Origin: an uncultured SAR86 cluster bacterium
GTDB taxonomy: Bacteria; Pseudomonadota; Gammaproteobacteria; Magnimaribacterales; D2472
NCBI GenBank assembly: GCA_902594515.1
Contig: CACJML010000002.1
Span: forward strand, 192,911 to 256,910
Direction: 5' to 3'
Length of the DNA stretch: 64,000 nucleotides
A program made the position numbers and the translations under genes. Position 1 is the first letter of the stretch, and every line of letters begins with the position of its first letter. The notes beneath the pieces were generated by a model that was not told the DNA's origin, made no database searches, and saw only the letters and a program-made list of their open reading frames with translations. Below are positions 26,622 through 34,506 of the stretch, piece by piece.

Positions 26622-26652
26622 TTATATAATAAGTAAATAGAAAACATATCAA
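26622..26652 (-). promoter_or_regulatory. Candidate promoter of the arg operon leader
   Basis: On the minus strand, TTGATA (26652-26647, overlapping the GH16 stop) is followed after 15-18 bases by TATTATATAA (26631-26622). This would start transcription near 26614, about 11 bases before the leader peptide ATG. An 11-bp direct repeat (ATAATAAGTAA at 26610-26620 and 26626-26636 on the plus strand) covers the -10. Confidence 0.5.
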
Positions 26653-27623
26653 TTCTTTAAAGATTCATACTCTATCCAATCAATTAAAAATCTTGATCCA
26701 TCAGGATCAATTTTATTTGAACAAAAAGAATTCTTACAAAATGCTTCCTCATCAACTAAATAATTATCATAAATTCCTCCAACTGCTACATTAATAATTA
26801 AATAAAAAGATGAATTAAATGGGTAACCAAACTCTTTAAAAATATCCATATCTGAATTAACTACGAAATATGGTGATGGATCACTATCCATGTAAAAACT
26901 TAGTGAATCCTCTTGCCACTCAAGCGTAATTGAATGGAACGCATCTTGGAAGTTAACTTCACTGGGTATGATAGCCTCGCCAACTAATGTTGCCTTATTG
27001 TTCCATTTAAATCCAAAGTGAAGTGCGGAACTGGAAACATTAGTAATTCTTCCTCTGTTTTCCATAATATCTATTTCGCCGCCCCTTGGCCATTCGATTT
27101 CTTTGTCAGGCATCAACCAAAAAGCAGGCCAAAAACCAATACCCTTTGGCACTTTATAGCAGAACGTTATTCTAGAGGGATAAGAAAAAGAAACTTTTGA
27201 TTTAGTATTAATCCTTGCTGAGGTAAAGCTATGGCCTCTATATTTTGCAGCATGATGGATAGGCTGAATCTTTAAAAGCCCATCTTCTATAAATAAATTA
27301 CTATTTATATTTTGCGAGCCCTTTCCTGTCCTGTAAAACTGAAGTTCATTATTTCCCCAGCCACCTATAATATTTCCTTTATGAACAAAACTATTACCTT
27401 TTGAGTAATTCCAATTATTTTTTGATAAGTTATTTATTTCAAAATCTTCATGCCATTCTAGATTTTCTTTATTTGATTTAGGCCTACAAAAAGATGGTTG
27501 CTGATTTTGATATTCATCCAAATTTATTGATGTTGAAATAGTTACTTCTTCTGCACTTAATGCTTGAAGCAATAACCAGGAACTTAGAAAGAAACAAATT
27601 ATTAAGTAATTATAAAGTTTCAC
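26649..27623 (-). CDS. Secreted GH16 glucanase (laminarinase-like)
   Basis: The 324-residue protein starts at a GTG and has a signal peptide ('FFLSSWLLLQALSAEE'). The GH16 fold shows 'GIGFWPAFWLMPDKEIEWPRGGE' (quoted in part), with the catalytic ExDxxE as 'GEIDIMEN'. The C-terminal strands include 'YLIINVAVGGIYD' and 'FLIDWIEYE'. GH16 enzymes of this type usually cut beta-1,3-glucans such as algal laminarin outside the cytoplasm, which suits a marine heterotroph. Substrate is inferred from family resemblance. It is not obviously in an operon. tRNA-Leu lies just upstream, and the arg leader begins at its stop codon. Confidence 0.88.
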   Translation of the reverse strand: MKLYNYLIICFFLSSWLLLQALSAEEVTISTSINLDEYQNQQPSFCRPKSNKENLEWHEDFEINNLSKNNWNYSKGNSFVHKGNIIGGWGNNELQFYRTGKGSQNINSNLFIEDGLLKIQPIHHAAKYRGHSFTSARINTKSKVSFSYPSRITFCYKVPKGIGFWPAFWLMPDKEIEWPRGGEIDIMENRGRITNVSSSALHFGFKWNNKATLVGEAIIPSEVNFQDAFHSITLEWQEDSLSFYMDSDPSPYFVVNSDMDIFKEFGYPFNSSFYLIINVAVGGIYDNYLVDEEAFCKNSFCSNKIDPDGSRFLIDWIEYESLKN

Positions 27624-27636
27624 CGTATTTTTAATT

Positions 27637-27721
27637 TGGTAGGGATGGAGGGAGTCGAACCCCCACGCCTTGCGGCACTTGGTTCTAAGCCAAGCGTGTC
27701 TACCAGTTCCACCACATCCCC
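27637..27721 (-). tRNA. tRNA-Leu (anticodon UAG)
   Basis: The 85-nt class II tRNA on the minus strand has acceptor GGGGATG/CATCCCT, a long variable arm (GTGCCGCAAGGCGT region) and T-arm GTTCGACTC. The anticodon TAG is in loop CTTAGAA (27685-27687), and the 3' CCA is encoded at 27637. A perfect TATAAT (27746-27741) lies 19 bases upstream of the 5' end. Confidence 0.96.
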
Positions 27722-27784
27722 AAAACTGAAGAAGAATTATATTATAAAAAAGAATAAGTACTAGAAAGAATTCAATCTATTAAA

Positions 27785-27997
27785 TTATAAAATCCCCAAA
27801 ACAAATAAAGATACTATGAAAGCAATGACACCAATGATAAGCCAAAAATATAATTCTTTTTCATTGTTATATCGATAAGCATTCATTGCAAAGCCAAAAC
27901 AGATGATTGGGCCCAAAATAAGAAAGCCCCATCCAATTACCAACATAATAGGAATGACTGCTAATAATAGAAATATTTGCAACAAAACTCTGTTCAT
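27785..27997 (-). CDS. Small hydrophobic membrane protein, unknown function
   Basis: I do not recognise this 70-residue protein. It has two long hydrophobic stretches: residues 5-40, probably a helical hairpin ('LLQIFLLLAVIPIMLVIGWG'), and residues 51-70 ('FWLIIGVIAFIVSLFVLGIL'). A short polar loop with 'AYRYNNEKELY' joins them. No ribosome site is clear. It follows the DUF3604 gene by 19 bases and could be the last gene of the large catabolic operon. tRNA-Leu lies downstream. Confidence 0.5.
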   Translation of the reverse strand: MNRVLLQIFLLLAVIPIMLVIGWGFLILGPIICFGFAMNAYRYNNEKELYFWLIIGVIAFIVSLFVLGIL

Positions 27998-28016
27998 ATT
28001 TTTATATTATCAGAAA

Positions 28017-29765
28017 TTAGTTTTGATCAATCCAAATTGGTGAAGTCCACGCCCTTTCTTGTATAGATTTTGAAAATTGGCTGTGGTCTTCACAAAAATT
28101 AGGATTTTGAATGCAAAGTTCATGAGACCATCTGCAGGTTGGTGCAGATATTACTCTTAAATAGTAATATGCATCTTCATCTTTTTTAAAATCCTTATCT
28201 TCCCAAACCGAACAATAATTTTTCTTCTTTATCCCACTAACCCTGCATGAAGTTTCGTCCAATTGATATGAATTAGACAAATCAAGGACTTCAATAACTT
28301 CAGAATGGAGAGTTTGATCTCCATAAGAGGATTTGATGATCTGAATACTGGAAATATATTGATTATTATCACTCTGATCAGCTATCGCAGAAATTAAGAA
28401 CCTAGGTTTTCCGCTAATTTTATTAAGTGTGCCGCCCATTGGAACGCCATTTTGATAAGCAGATGGGATAGCAGTTTCTAGCTCGCATGAGTCCTCATGG
28501 ATTTCTTCACCCCCAAAAAACCTAACAATGTATCTCGGGCCTGATGTGGCATAAGCTTCTTTTGACTTTAATGAATGGAAGATACTCTTTCGAGAATTAT
28601 TTGTGGCCCAAACAACTGCTAAACCACCTGGATTAAACTCAATATCATCGGGTAGTCCTTTCGGCAGCTTTTTACTTAGGGATTTTCCTGCTCCACCGTG
28701 TCCGGGCATAGACACTTCATCTGTTGCACCTGGAATAGCTAAATGAGTGTCAGTGCTGGCTATGAACCCAAACCTAAAAGGGTTTGCAGTATAATTTTTT
28801 AACTCAAGACCACGATTCAAGCCATACCTTGCAAAACTTTCTTTAGGTATTTCTTCATCACCCCCAGTAAACTTTGCAGCAAAGTCTGTATATTCTAGTA
28901 ATTCAAAATCACAATAAGGATCATTTTCATCAATGCACTCAGATGCTCCCTTATGCTGAAATATTTCTATCAATGGCTCTCGATCAGCAATGCGTTGGTA
29001 ATCCTCAGAATTAGGATCTTCAAACATTAATCCATTAGATAAATTTGAATTGTGAGGGATAACAACGTAATCACAATCCTCAGTACATTCACTATCAAGT
29101 TTATTCCATAGCTCTTCTCTTGAAGTTGCGTCATAGAAACTTACTGGGAGTTCAGGTACAAAGCTGTTCTTAAATATTATATTTCTGTGGAGATTATTTC
29201 CAGAATATTTTGCTCCCGTCCATTCGTAACCTATAAAGGTAGTAAACTTACATGGGGCATTGTGCCGCTCAGCGCTTTTAATGATTTCTTGCCATGGTGT
29301 TTTAGTGGCTTCTTTGCAATTTTTTCTATCATCCCCACAAAGGCTCATGGGTTTAGCAAGGCTTGCCATTCCATTCATGTAAAAATAGGCAAGTTTTGGG
29401 AAATATCTGTAACCCAAACAAACTAAATTTGAATATCCATCTAATTCTGGACTCTCACAAATGTTTACTTCTCCAAGCAATTCCGCATGGTCAGTAACAG
29501 ACATAAAATCTAATGGCTGAGATAATTTAGAGGTTCTTTGACCAATGCCATCCTTGTAAGGTTGAATTGAAATCGATTCTCCTTTGCCATACCTATATGC
29601 ATCTTCTGGCCTATTAATTGTGCCTTGTGTTGCAGCGTCAAGTGATAGTGCAGTATGAACATGTAAATCACCAAATAAAGGAATTTTATCTGGATAGTTT
29701 TCTTCACAAATTTCAGCAAATAATCTAAATGAAAGGATGCAATAAAAAAATAAATACTTTTGCAT
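28017..29765 (-). CDS. DUF3604 secreted PHP-like protein
   Basis: The 582-residue exported protein has a short signal peptide ('YLFFYCILSFRLFAEI'). The DUF3604 opening 'IPLFGDLHVHTALSLDAATQG' is followed by 'DFMSVTDHAELLGEV', where the His/Asp residues resemble PHP-type metal sites. 'FTTFIGYEWTG', 'HRNIIF', 'STDTHLAIPG' and 'GGLAVVWATNNSRKSIFHSL' complete the family pattern. DUF3604 function is not established, though members often sit in catabolic clusters. I use the ATG at 29765 rather than the TTG at 29768 in the ORF track. It follows the SDR gene by 11 bases. Confidence 0.87.
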   Translation of the reverse strand: MQKYLFFYCILSFRLFAEICEENYPDKIPLFGDLHVHTALSLDAATQGTINRPEDAYRYGKGESISIQPYKDGIGQRTSKLSQPLDFMSVTDHAELLGEVNICESPELDGYSNLVCLGYRYFPKLAYFYMNGMASLAKPMSLCGDDRKNCKEATKTPWQEIIKSAERHNAPCKFTTFIGYEWTGAKYSGNNLHRNIIFKNSFVPELPVSFYDATSREELWNKLDSECTEDCDYVVIPHNSNLSNGLMFEDPNSEDYQRIADREPLIEIFQHKGASECIDENDPYCDFELLEYTDFAAKFTGGDEEIPKESFARYGLNRGLELKNYTANPFRFGFIASTDTHLAIPGATDEVSMPGHGGAGKSLSKKLPKGLPDDIEFNPGGLAVVWATNNSRKSIFHSLKSKEAYATSGPRYIVRFFGGEEIHEDSCELETAIPSAYQNGVPMGGTLNKISGKPRFLISAIADQSDNNQYISSIQIIKSSYGDQTLHSEVIEVLDLSNSYQLDETSCRVSGIKKKNYCSVWEDKDFKKDEDAYYYLRVISAPTCRWSHELCIQNPNFCEDHSQFSKSIQERAWTSPIWIDQN

Positions 29766-29776
29766 CAATGAACTAA

Positions 29777-30565
29777 TTAATTTCCTTTAGGTGGTGTTAG
29801 AAATTCTTCAAATTGTTTTTGCAGCCTTTGCATACCCTCAATCCAACGATCTCGGTCATTGCCTTTTCGTTTGACATACTCTATTACCTCTTCATGTGGA
29901 GTAACTAAGAAAACTTCATCTTCGATGGCTTGCAAAACATCTGCGGCAACTTTCTCAGGTTCCAACATGCCATCTACACCCGCAACACCTGCTCCACCTG
30001 CAGTCATCGCAGTTCTCACTGCTTGAGGACAAAGACAGGAAACACCAATACCTTTTTCTCCGTAAGTGATTTTTACCCATTCAGCAAAACTTACAGCTGC
30101 TGATTTTGTAACCGTGTAAGGCGCAGCTCCAAGTGTTGTTAGTAATCCCGCAGCTGAGGCAGTATTCATAAGATAACCCTCTCCTCTTTCCAGCATTTGA
30201 GGCAACACTGCTTTGGCTGCATAAACATGTGCCATCACATTTATTTCCCAAATTGATTGCCACTTTTCTGAGGATGTTTCCAATAATCCTACCTCTCCCA
30301 TAATGCCTGCATTAGAACAAAAAATATCTATTCCACCCATCCAATCAGTACTTTCTTTGACTAAACTTTGAATTTCATTTTCATCACCAACATTACATTT
30401 AATTGCCAGGCCTTTAAATGAATCTGCAGTATTTTGTGCTTCCTCAAAATTTAGATCCGCGCATACTACTTTACTGGCACCATTATCATTAAAAGCATGA
30501 GCTAATGCTCTACCTATGCCACTTGCTGCACCTGTAACAACTATTCTTTTACCTTCGATCTTCAT
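29777..30565 (-). CDS. Short-chain dehydrogenase/reductase
   Basis: The 262-residue classical SDR has 'VVTGAASGIGRALAHAF', 'SNAGIMGEVGLLE', Ser in 'NTASAAGLL' and the catalytic pair in 'YTVTKSAAVSF'. A 'CLCPQAVRTAMTAGG' segment follows the active site, as in NAD-dependent SDRs of steroid or aryl-alcohol breakdown. The start overlaps the DUF1543 gene stop by 4 bases. It belongs to the long minus-strand operon. The substrate is unknown. Confidence 0.88.
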   Translation of the reverse strand: MKIEGKRIVVTGAASGIGRALAHAFNDNGASKVVCADLNFEEAQNTADSFKGLAIKCNVGDENEIQSLVKESTDWMGGIDIFCSNAGIMGEVGLLETSSEKWQSIWEINVMAHVYAAKAVLPQMLERGEGYLMNTASAAGLLTTLGAAPYTVTKSAAVSFAEWVKITYGEKGIGVSCLCPQAVRTAMTAGGAGVAGVDGMLEPEKVAADVLQAIEDEVFLVTPHEEVIEYVKRKGNDRDRWIEGMQRLQKQFEEFLTPPKGN

Positions 30566-30831
30566 AATGTCTTAGATTTATCATAGTTAAAAGTTTGATT
30601 CTCATTTGTGTGATTACTCTTGTTGAGAGATATATCGTATCCATCAACCTGATTAATCTCCTTAATACCATCAATGTGCATTTGTTTGGATTTAAATTCA
30701 TCTCTGGACATCAGTTCTTTTTTGGCGGACTTGGGATCAGTCGCGACTACAAAATAATTTGTATGAAACTCATATATGCCCTCACCCAACGCAGGATCAT
30801 AAAACCCAACATGAATCATAAATAATTTCAT
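30562..30831 (-). CDS. DUF1543 domain protein
   Basis: The 89-residue protein begins 'MKLFMIHVGFYDPALGEGIY' and continues 'EFHTNYFVVATDPKSAKKEL', matching the start of DUF1543 proteins of unknown function. The C-terminal 20 residues are polar and probably disordered. It is coupled to the following SDR by a 4-base overlap and lies 13 bases after the membrane protein gene. A role in the catabolic operon cannot be assigned. Confidence 0.72.
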   Translation of the reverse strand: MKLFMIHVGFYDPALGEGIYEFHTNYFVVATDPKSAKKELMSRDEFKSKQMHIDGIKEINQVDGYDISLNKSNHTNENQTFNYDKSKTL

Positions 30832-30844
30832 TTTGATTGATTGA

Positions 30845-31330
30845 CTATGTCTCTCTTTTCAACCATTGAACTTGCCAAAAATATGAAAAAATAAAAATTA
30901 AAAAAAATAAAGCATGAAAACTAATTACCAACGGATCATCAAGACTGCTCGCAAAAGGATCGCCAACGGGAAGTCTTCTTAGAGTATCCGTAATAGCAGG
31001 AATCATATGAAATAAAAAAGTTGATGTGTAACAAAGAGTGAAAAAATATTTTGAAAGTGATCCTAACATATAGGTCTTTTCAACAATTATTCCAGCTATT
31101 AAAGCAAGTAATGTGAGGACGGCAAGAACATGGGCAATCCTAAAACCACCTTGATTATAAATAGCCAATGCTGTCGCAGCGGTAATGAATGTAAGAAGTA
31201 AGTATATTTTTGCTGCTCGCTCAGAAAAGGATATAACTTTGTATTTATGTAATGCGTATCCACCTATCAAAATAGCGGCAATTCCACATCCTGTATGCAT
31301 CCATCCCAGATAAGTTATTGGTGGCAACAT
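30845..31330 (-). CDS. Polytopic membrane protein (DUF2306-like), unknown function
   Basis: The 161-residue protein has about five membrane helices and conserved-looking histidines. 'WMHTGCGIAAILIGGYALHK' opens the protein, then 'FRIAHVLAVLTLLALIAG', 'FLFHMIPAITDTLRRLPVGD' and 'VISFHALFFLIFIFSYFWQ'. Helix-borne His residues recall DUF2306 or cytochrome b561-type proteins, but the match is weak. It sits between the alpha/beta hydrolase (2-base gap) and DUF1543 genes in the catabolic operon. Function is unknown. Confidence 0.62.
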   Translation of the reverse strand: MLPPITYLGWMHTGCGIAAILIGGYALHKYKVISFSERAAKIYLLLTFITAATALAIYNQGGFRIAHVLAVLTLLALIAGIIVEKTYMLGSLSKYFFTLCYTSTFLFHMIPAITDTLRRLPVGDPFASSLDDPLVISFHALFFLIFIFSYFWQVQWLKRET

Positions 31331-31332
31331 TT

Positions 31333-32271
31333 TTATTTCTCCTCCAAGAAAGATACGATCATCTTACCAATTTTAGTTGGCTGGACAAAGGTAATATTGT
31401 GACCACCTCCTTCGATAGTTTTTAAATTAGTTGAGGGTATTACTTCCAATAATCTATTGCTACCAGAAAAGGGTGTAACCTGATCATTTGTGCCCCAAAC
31501 TGCTAAAACAGGAACATTCAATAAATTAAGAGACCTGTATTCATCTTCTGTATTAAACATATCAAAGTGCCTCACAGTCGATAGTAAGGATTCAATGAAT
31601 CCTTTATATTTGCTTTGCTCAGATAAAAGTTCCACGTATTCAAGTGGAAGTAATCCTCGCGGATCAGTAACTTCATAAACTTGATCATCAACATAAAAAC
31701 TTCCCAATACATGCCAAAACCATTCACCTATTAAGGGCTGAACTGCCCAAAAGTTAATTTCAGGCTCTTTAATCATTGTTCCAGCTGGAGCAATAAGGGA
31801 AACGCTTTTGATCTTTTCTCCATATGAATCAGCAAAATGAGCAATCACTGCACCACCCATAGAATAACCCACAAGATGAACCGGAGTATCAATTGACTGA
31901 GATTCTAGAAGGCCATTAAGAGTTCTAATGTAAAGATCATGATCATATTTGATTCTTGGTCTTTCTGAATAGCCTCTGCCAAAATGGTCATAAGCTAAAA
32001 CGCTATAACCTGCATCGACAAGTAATTCAGTAATGCCATCCCAAACAAATTGTGGACTTGAGAATCCATGCACTAGGACCACAATATTATCTTTTGAAGG
32101 CTCTTGAGGATAATGCCACGTAAAAAAAATGTTCCCATCTTCAAGTTGAGCCCATTCACCAGATTCGGGAATGTCCTCTATTGAAATATTTTTTAGATAA
32201 TATGTATTTAAATAAAAAGGTATCCATAGCAGTGCGAAAATAATGACTGCAATACGGATGGATAATTTCAT
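31333..32271 (-). CDS. Alpha/beta hydrolase, membrane-anchored
   Basis: The 312-residue protein has an N-terminal hydrophobic anchor ('IAVIIFALLWIPFYLNTYYL') and an alpha/beta-hydrolase fold. The oxyanion loop is 'VLVHGFSSPQFVWDG', the nucleophile elbow 'HLVGYSMGGAVIAHF', the acid 'VWGTNDQVTP' and the histidine 'GGGHNITF'. It is like lipases or esterases and carbon-carbon bond hydrolases anchored to the periplasmic face. The substrate is unknown. It starts 3 bases after the SDR stop in the operon. Confidence 0.87.
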   Translation of the reverse strand: MKLSIRIAVIIFALLWIPFYLNTYYLKNISIEDIPESGEWAQLEDGNIFFTWHYPQEPSKDNIVVLVHGFSSPQFVWDGITELLVDAGYSVLAYDHFGRGYSERPRIKYDHDLYIRTLNGLLESQSIDTPVHLVGYSMGGAVIAHFADSYGEKIKSVSLIAPAGTMIKEPEINFWAVQPLIGEWFWHVLGSFYVDDQVYEVTDPRGLLPLEYVELLSEQSKYKGFIESLLSTVRHFDMFNTEDEYRSLNLLNVPVLAVWGTNDQVTPFSGSNRLLEVIPSTNLKTIEGGGHNITFVQPTKIGKMIVSFLEEK

Positions 32272-32274
32272 TAA

Positions 32275-33099
32275 CTATTTAGCTACCCTTTTTCTAAAAA
32301 TATCTCCGGTAAGTTTAATGATTCTATCTCTTGAGAGAATTCGAGGTAAGAAAGCGAATTTTTTGTTTCCTTTGCCCGTAATGAATGATGATTTATTTTT
32401 TAGGAAAGCATCAAGCCCATCTCTTGCTACAAGCTCACAACTATCTCCAAGCTGACCTTTATCTTTTAAGGCTTGATTTAGCGCCTTCAAGGCATCGGAT
32501 GATTTTTCACTGGCAACCTCACTAAATTTAGATGCAGTTCCTCCAGGACATAAGGTCATAACTTGAATATTCTTATCTTGGTATTCATAGCGTATAGCAT
32601 CTGAAAACATTAAAACAAACGCTTTCGAGGCCGAATAAACACTCGCAAACGGAACTGGCAAAAAAGAGGCAGTTGAACCGACATTAATTACTCCACCGCC
32701 GCCCCTTTCAATCATTTGCGGAATAAACATATGTGTAAGCTCTACGAGAGAATTAATATTTAAATGAAGCATTTTTGAGTAATCAGATCTTTCAAATTCA
32801 GTGAATTCACCCCACCTCCCATATCCAGCATTATTAACAAGCAAGTCAATTTTGATGCCTTCGCTGGAGATTTTTTCAAAAAGTTCATCTGCAGAGCCAG
32901 AAATACTAAGATCGCTGTTAAAAGTATAAGCCTTGCCTCCCTCAGATCTTATTGAGCTAGCTAAAGCCTCCAATTTTTCACCTGATCTAGCAGCAAGAAT
33001 AAGATGAGCTCCCCTGCTTGCTAATTCTTTTGCAATTGCTAAACCAATTCCATATGACGCACCGGTAACCAGTGCTACTTTATTTTCGAATGTGTTCAT
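32275..33099 (-). CDS. Short-chain dehydrogenase/reductase (YqjQ/DltE-like)
   Basis: The 274-residue SDR has 'LVTGASYGIGLAIAKEL', 'NNAGYGRWGEFTE', Ser in 'NVGSTASFLPVPF' and the catalytic 'YSASKAFVLMF'. The 'CPGGTASKF' block and basic C-terminus ('GDIFRKRVAK') recall the group annotated YqjQ/SDR family NAD(P)-dependent oxidoreductase. It shares the catabolic operon with a DsbA-like gene and an alpha/beta hydrolase. The substrate cannot be read. Confidence 0.88.
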   Translation of the reverse strand: MNTFENKVALVTGASYGIGLAIAKELASRGAHLILAARSGEKLEALASSIRSEGGKAYTFNSDLSISGSADELFEKISSEGIKIDLLVNNAGYGRWGEFTEFERSDYSKMLHLNINSLVELTHMFIPQMIERGGGGVINVGSTASFLPVPFASVYSASKAFVLMFSDAIRYEYQDKNIQVMTLCPGGTASKFSEVASEKSSDALKALNQALKDKGQLGDSCELVARDGLDAFLKNKSSFITGKGNKKFAFLPRILSRDRIIKLTGDIFRKRVAK

Positions 33100-33147
33100 G
33101 AATTTCCCCTTTAGATAAGAAGTAATTTAAATGATTTGATATGAATA

Positions 33148-34491
33148 TCAACTACTTCGTTTTGTGATCTCTTCTTGAATCAACCACATCCGATCTTGAC
33201 CCCACACATAAAAGGGATTGCCACCATCATCGTTAGTTAATTTGAAGCTAGGCACTCCCCAACAGTTGCCTGCATACATCTCTTGAAGGTTATTATTTAG
33301 ATCTTTTTTCCATTGCTTGCTGTTGAGATGTTTTTTTACTTCACTCCAATCTAATTTAAATGAGGAAACTAAGTCTTCTAAATATTTATCATCACCAATA
33401 TTGATTTCATTCTGAAAAGATGCAACCAACAATGCTTCAATATATTCAAAGCCTTTTCCCATTTCATCAATAATTGGAAACAATGAATAAGCTTTGCGTG
33501 CTGGTTTTCCAATAGGTGAGTAAATTCTTTTAATCTCATGTTGGTGTGTTCTGCCTTCTCGAGCTGCATCTGAAATGATGTATTTTGCCTTGAAAGTTGG
33601 GATGGTCATCATTCGCATTAACATTGGAAGTACAGGTTTGGTTATAAGATTAATAGGGTAATTTTCTTGAAGTTGTCTAACCCTTTTTGTGCTTACAAAC
33701 GTATATGGGCTATTCAATGAAGGATAATAAGTAAGATTAAACTTTTTTGAGGAGTATAGTTTTGACGGAGCAACTAATCTAGGTTTGCAGGTAGGAGTGT
33801 ATTCGTGAGCTGCTCCCAGCTTTAATTCTGAAAGCCTTCTCTCCAAATAATGTAATCGATCAACTCCCCAGTAAAGCTCATTTTCATAATAGAAAGCTGA
33901 TCCAAAGTAATAGTCTTTTTTATCCCTAATAGAGTTCCCATCTTTAATTTTCTGTTGAGCATCTTTTTCACTTACGTTGTATTCCTCTAATAATGCATCA
34001 AGACAAGCTTCATCAGAAGACCACAATGCAGTACTCACTTTTTTACCAATCTCACCAAAATTAGCATCTTTGACAGCAGACAAAATCCTATTGGCTTTAG
34101 TTGAAAGATCTTTTGTAGGGTAAGAGTTAGCTGAAAAACTTACATCATAATAAGGAGCTATTCTTCTAACATCCTCAAGACAATAAATATGGTATAAGGA
34201 AGGTTCGTGAACAGTTTCAGGATTTTCTTCTCCAACTAAGATAGGTTTAAATTGAATGTTATATGAAGATCGAAAGCGATCAATAAATTGAATGGTTAAA
34301 TGTGAGTAAGGATCATCAACTTTATGAAAATATAAGATTTCATGAGGCCGATTTTCTGAGCTTCTTACTGCCTCGCTTTTTTTTCGATTTTCTTTAAAGA
34401 CTTCATAACTTGCAAAGTGGTTCATGACTGCATTTCGAACCTTTGCGCTCGCAGTGCGCCTGTTCATGAAGTTTCTTAACCACTTGAGCAT
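33148..34491 (-). CDS. Tandem DsbA/HCCA-isomerase-like protein
   Basis: The 447-residue protein carries two thioredoxin-like DsbA-family modules. The first starts 'EILYFHKVDDPYSHLTIQF' (about residue 52) and the second 'NLTYYPSLNSPYTFVSTKR' (about 251). Both match the beta-strand plus 'PY/S' turn of 2-hydroxychromene-2-carboxylate isomerase and GST-kappa relatives. The C-terminal 'NCWGVPSFKL' holds the cis-Pro loop. There is no CxxC, so it is unlikely to be a disulfide oxidase. Fused double modules of this kind are annotated 'DSBA oxidoreductase' in marine proteobacteria. Its role in aromatic or glutathione-dependent chemistry is inference. Confidence 0.75.
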   Translation of the reverse strand: MLKWLRNFMNRRTASAKVRNAVMNHFASYEVFKENRKKSEAVRSSENRPHEILYFHKVDDPYSHLTIQFIDRFRSSYNIQFKPILVGEENPETVHEPSLYHIYCLEDVRRIAPYYDVSFSANSYPTKDLSTKANRILSAVKDANFGEIGKKVSTALWSSDEACLDALLEEYNVSEKDAQQKIKDGNSIRDKKDYYFGSAFYYENELYWGVDRLHYLERRLSELKLGAAHEYTPTCKPRLVAPSKLYSSKKFNLTYYPSLNSPYTFVSTKRVRQLQENYPINLITKPVLPMLMRMMTIPTFKAKYIISDAAREGRTHQHEIKRIYSPIGKPARKAYSLFPIIDEMGKGFEYIEALLVASFQNEINIGDDKYLEDLVSSFKLDWSEVKKHLNSKQWKKDLNNNLQEMYAGNCWGVPSFKLTNDDGGNPFYVWGQDRMWLIQEEITKRSS

Positions 34492-34506
34492 CGATTTAGT
34501 TTTTAT

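Noticed and set aside
26600-26647. A second short ORF (MFSIYLLYKLLIMMI) in the arg leader
   Set aside because: It has no Arg codons and starts before the likely transcription start; at most it couples translation to the leader peptide through the ATGA overlap.
29187-29426. Plus-strand ORF inside the DUF3604 gene
   Set aside because: Antisense shadow with no signal, motif or ribosome site. Similar short shadows in argC, argH, smc and ligA were left out for the same reason.
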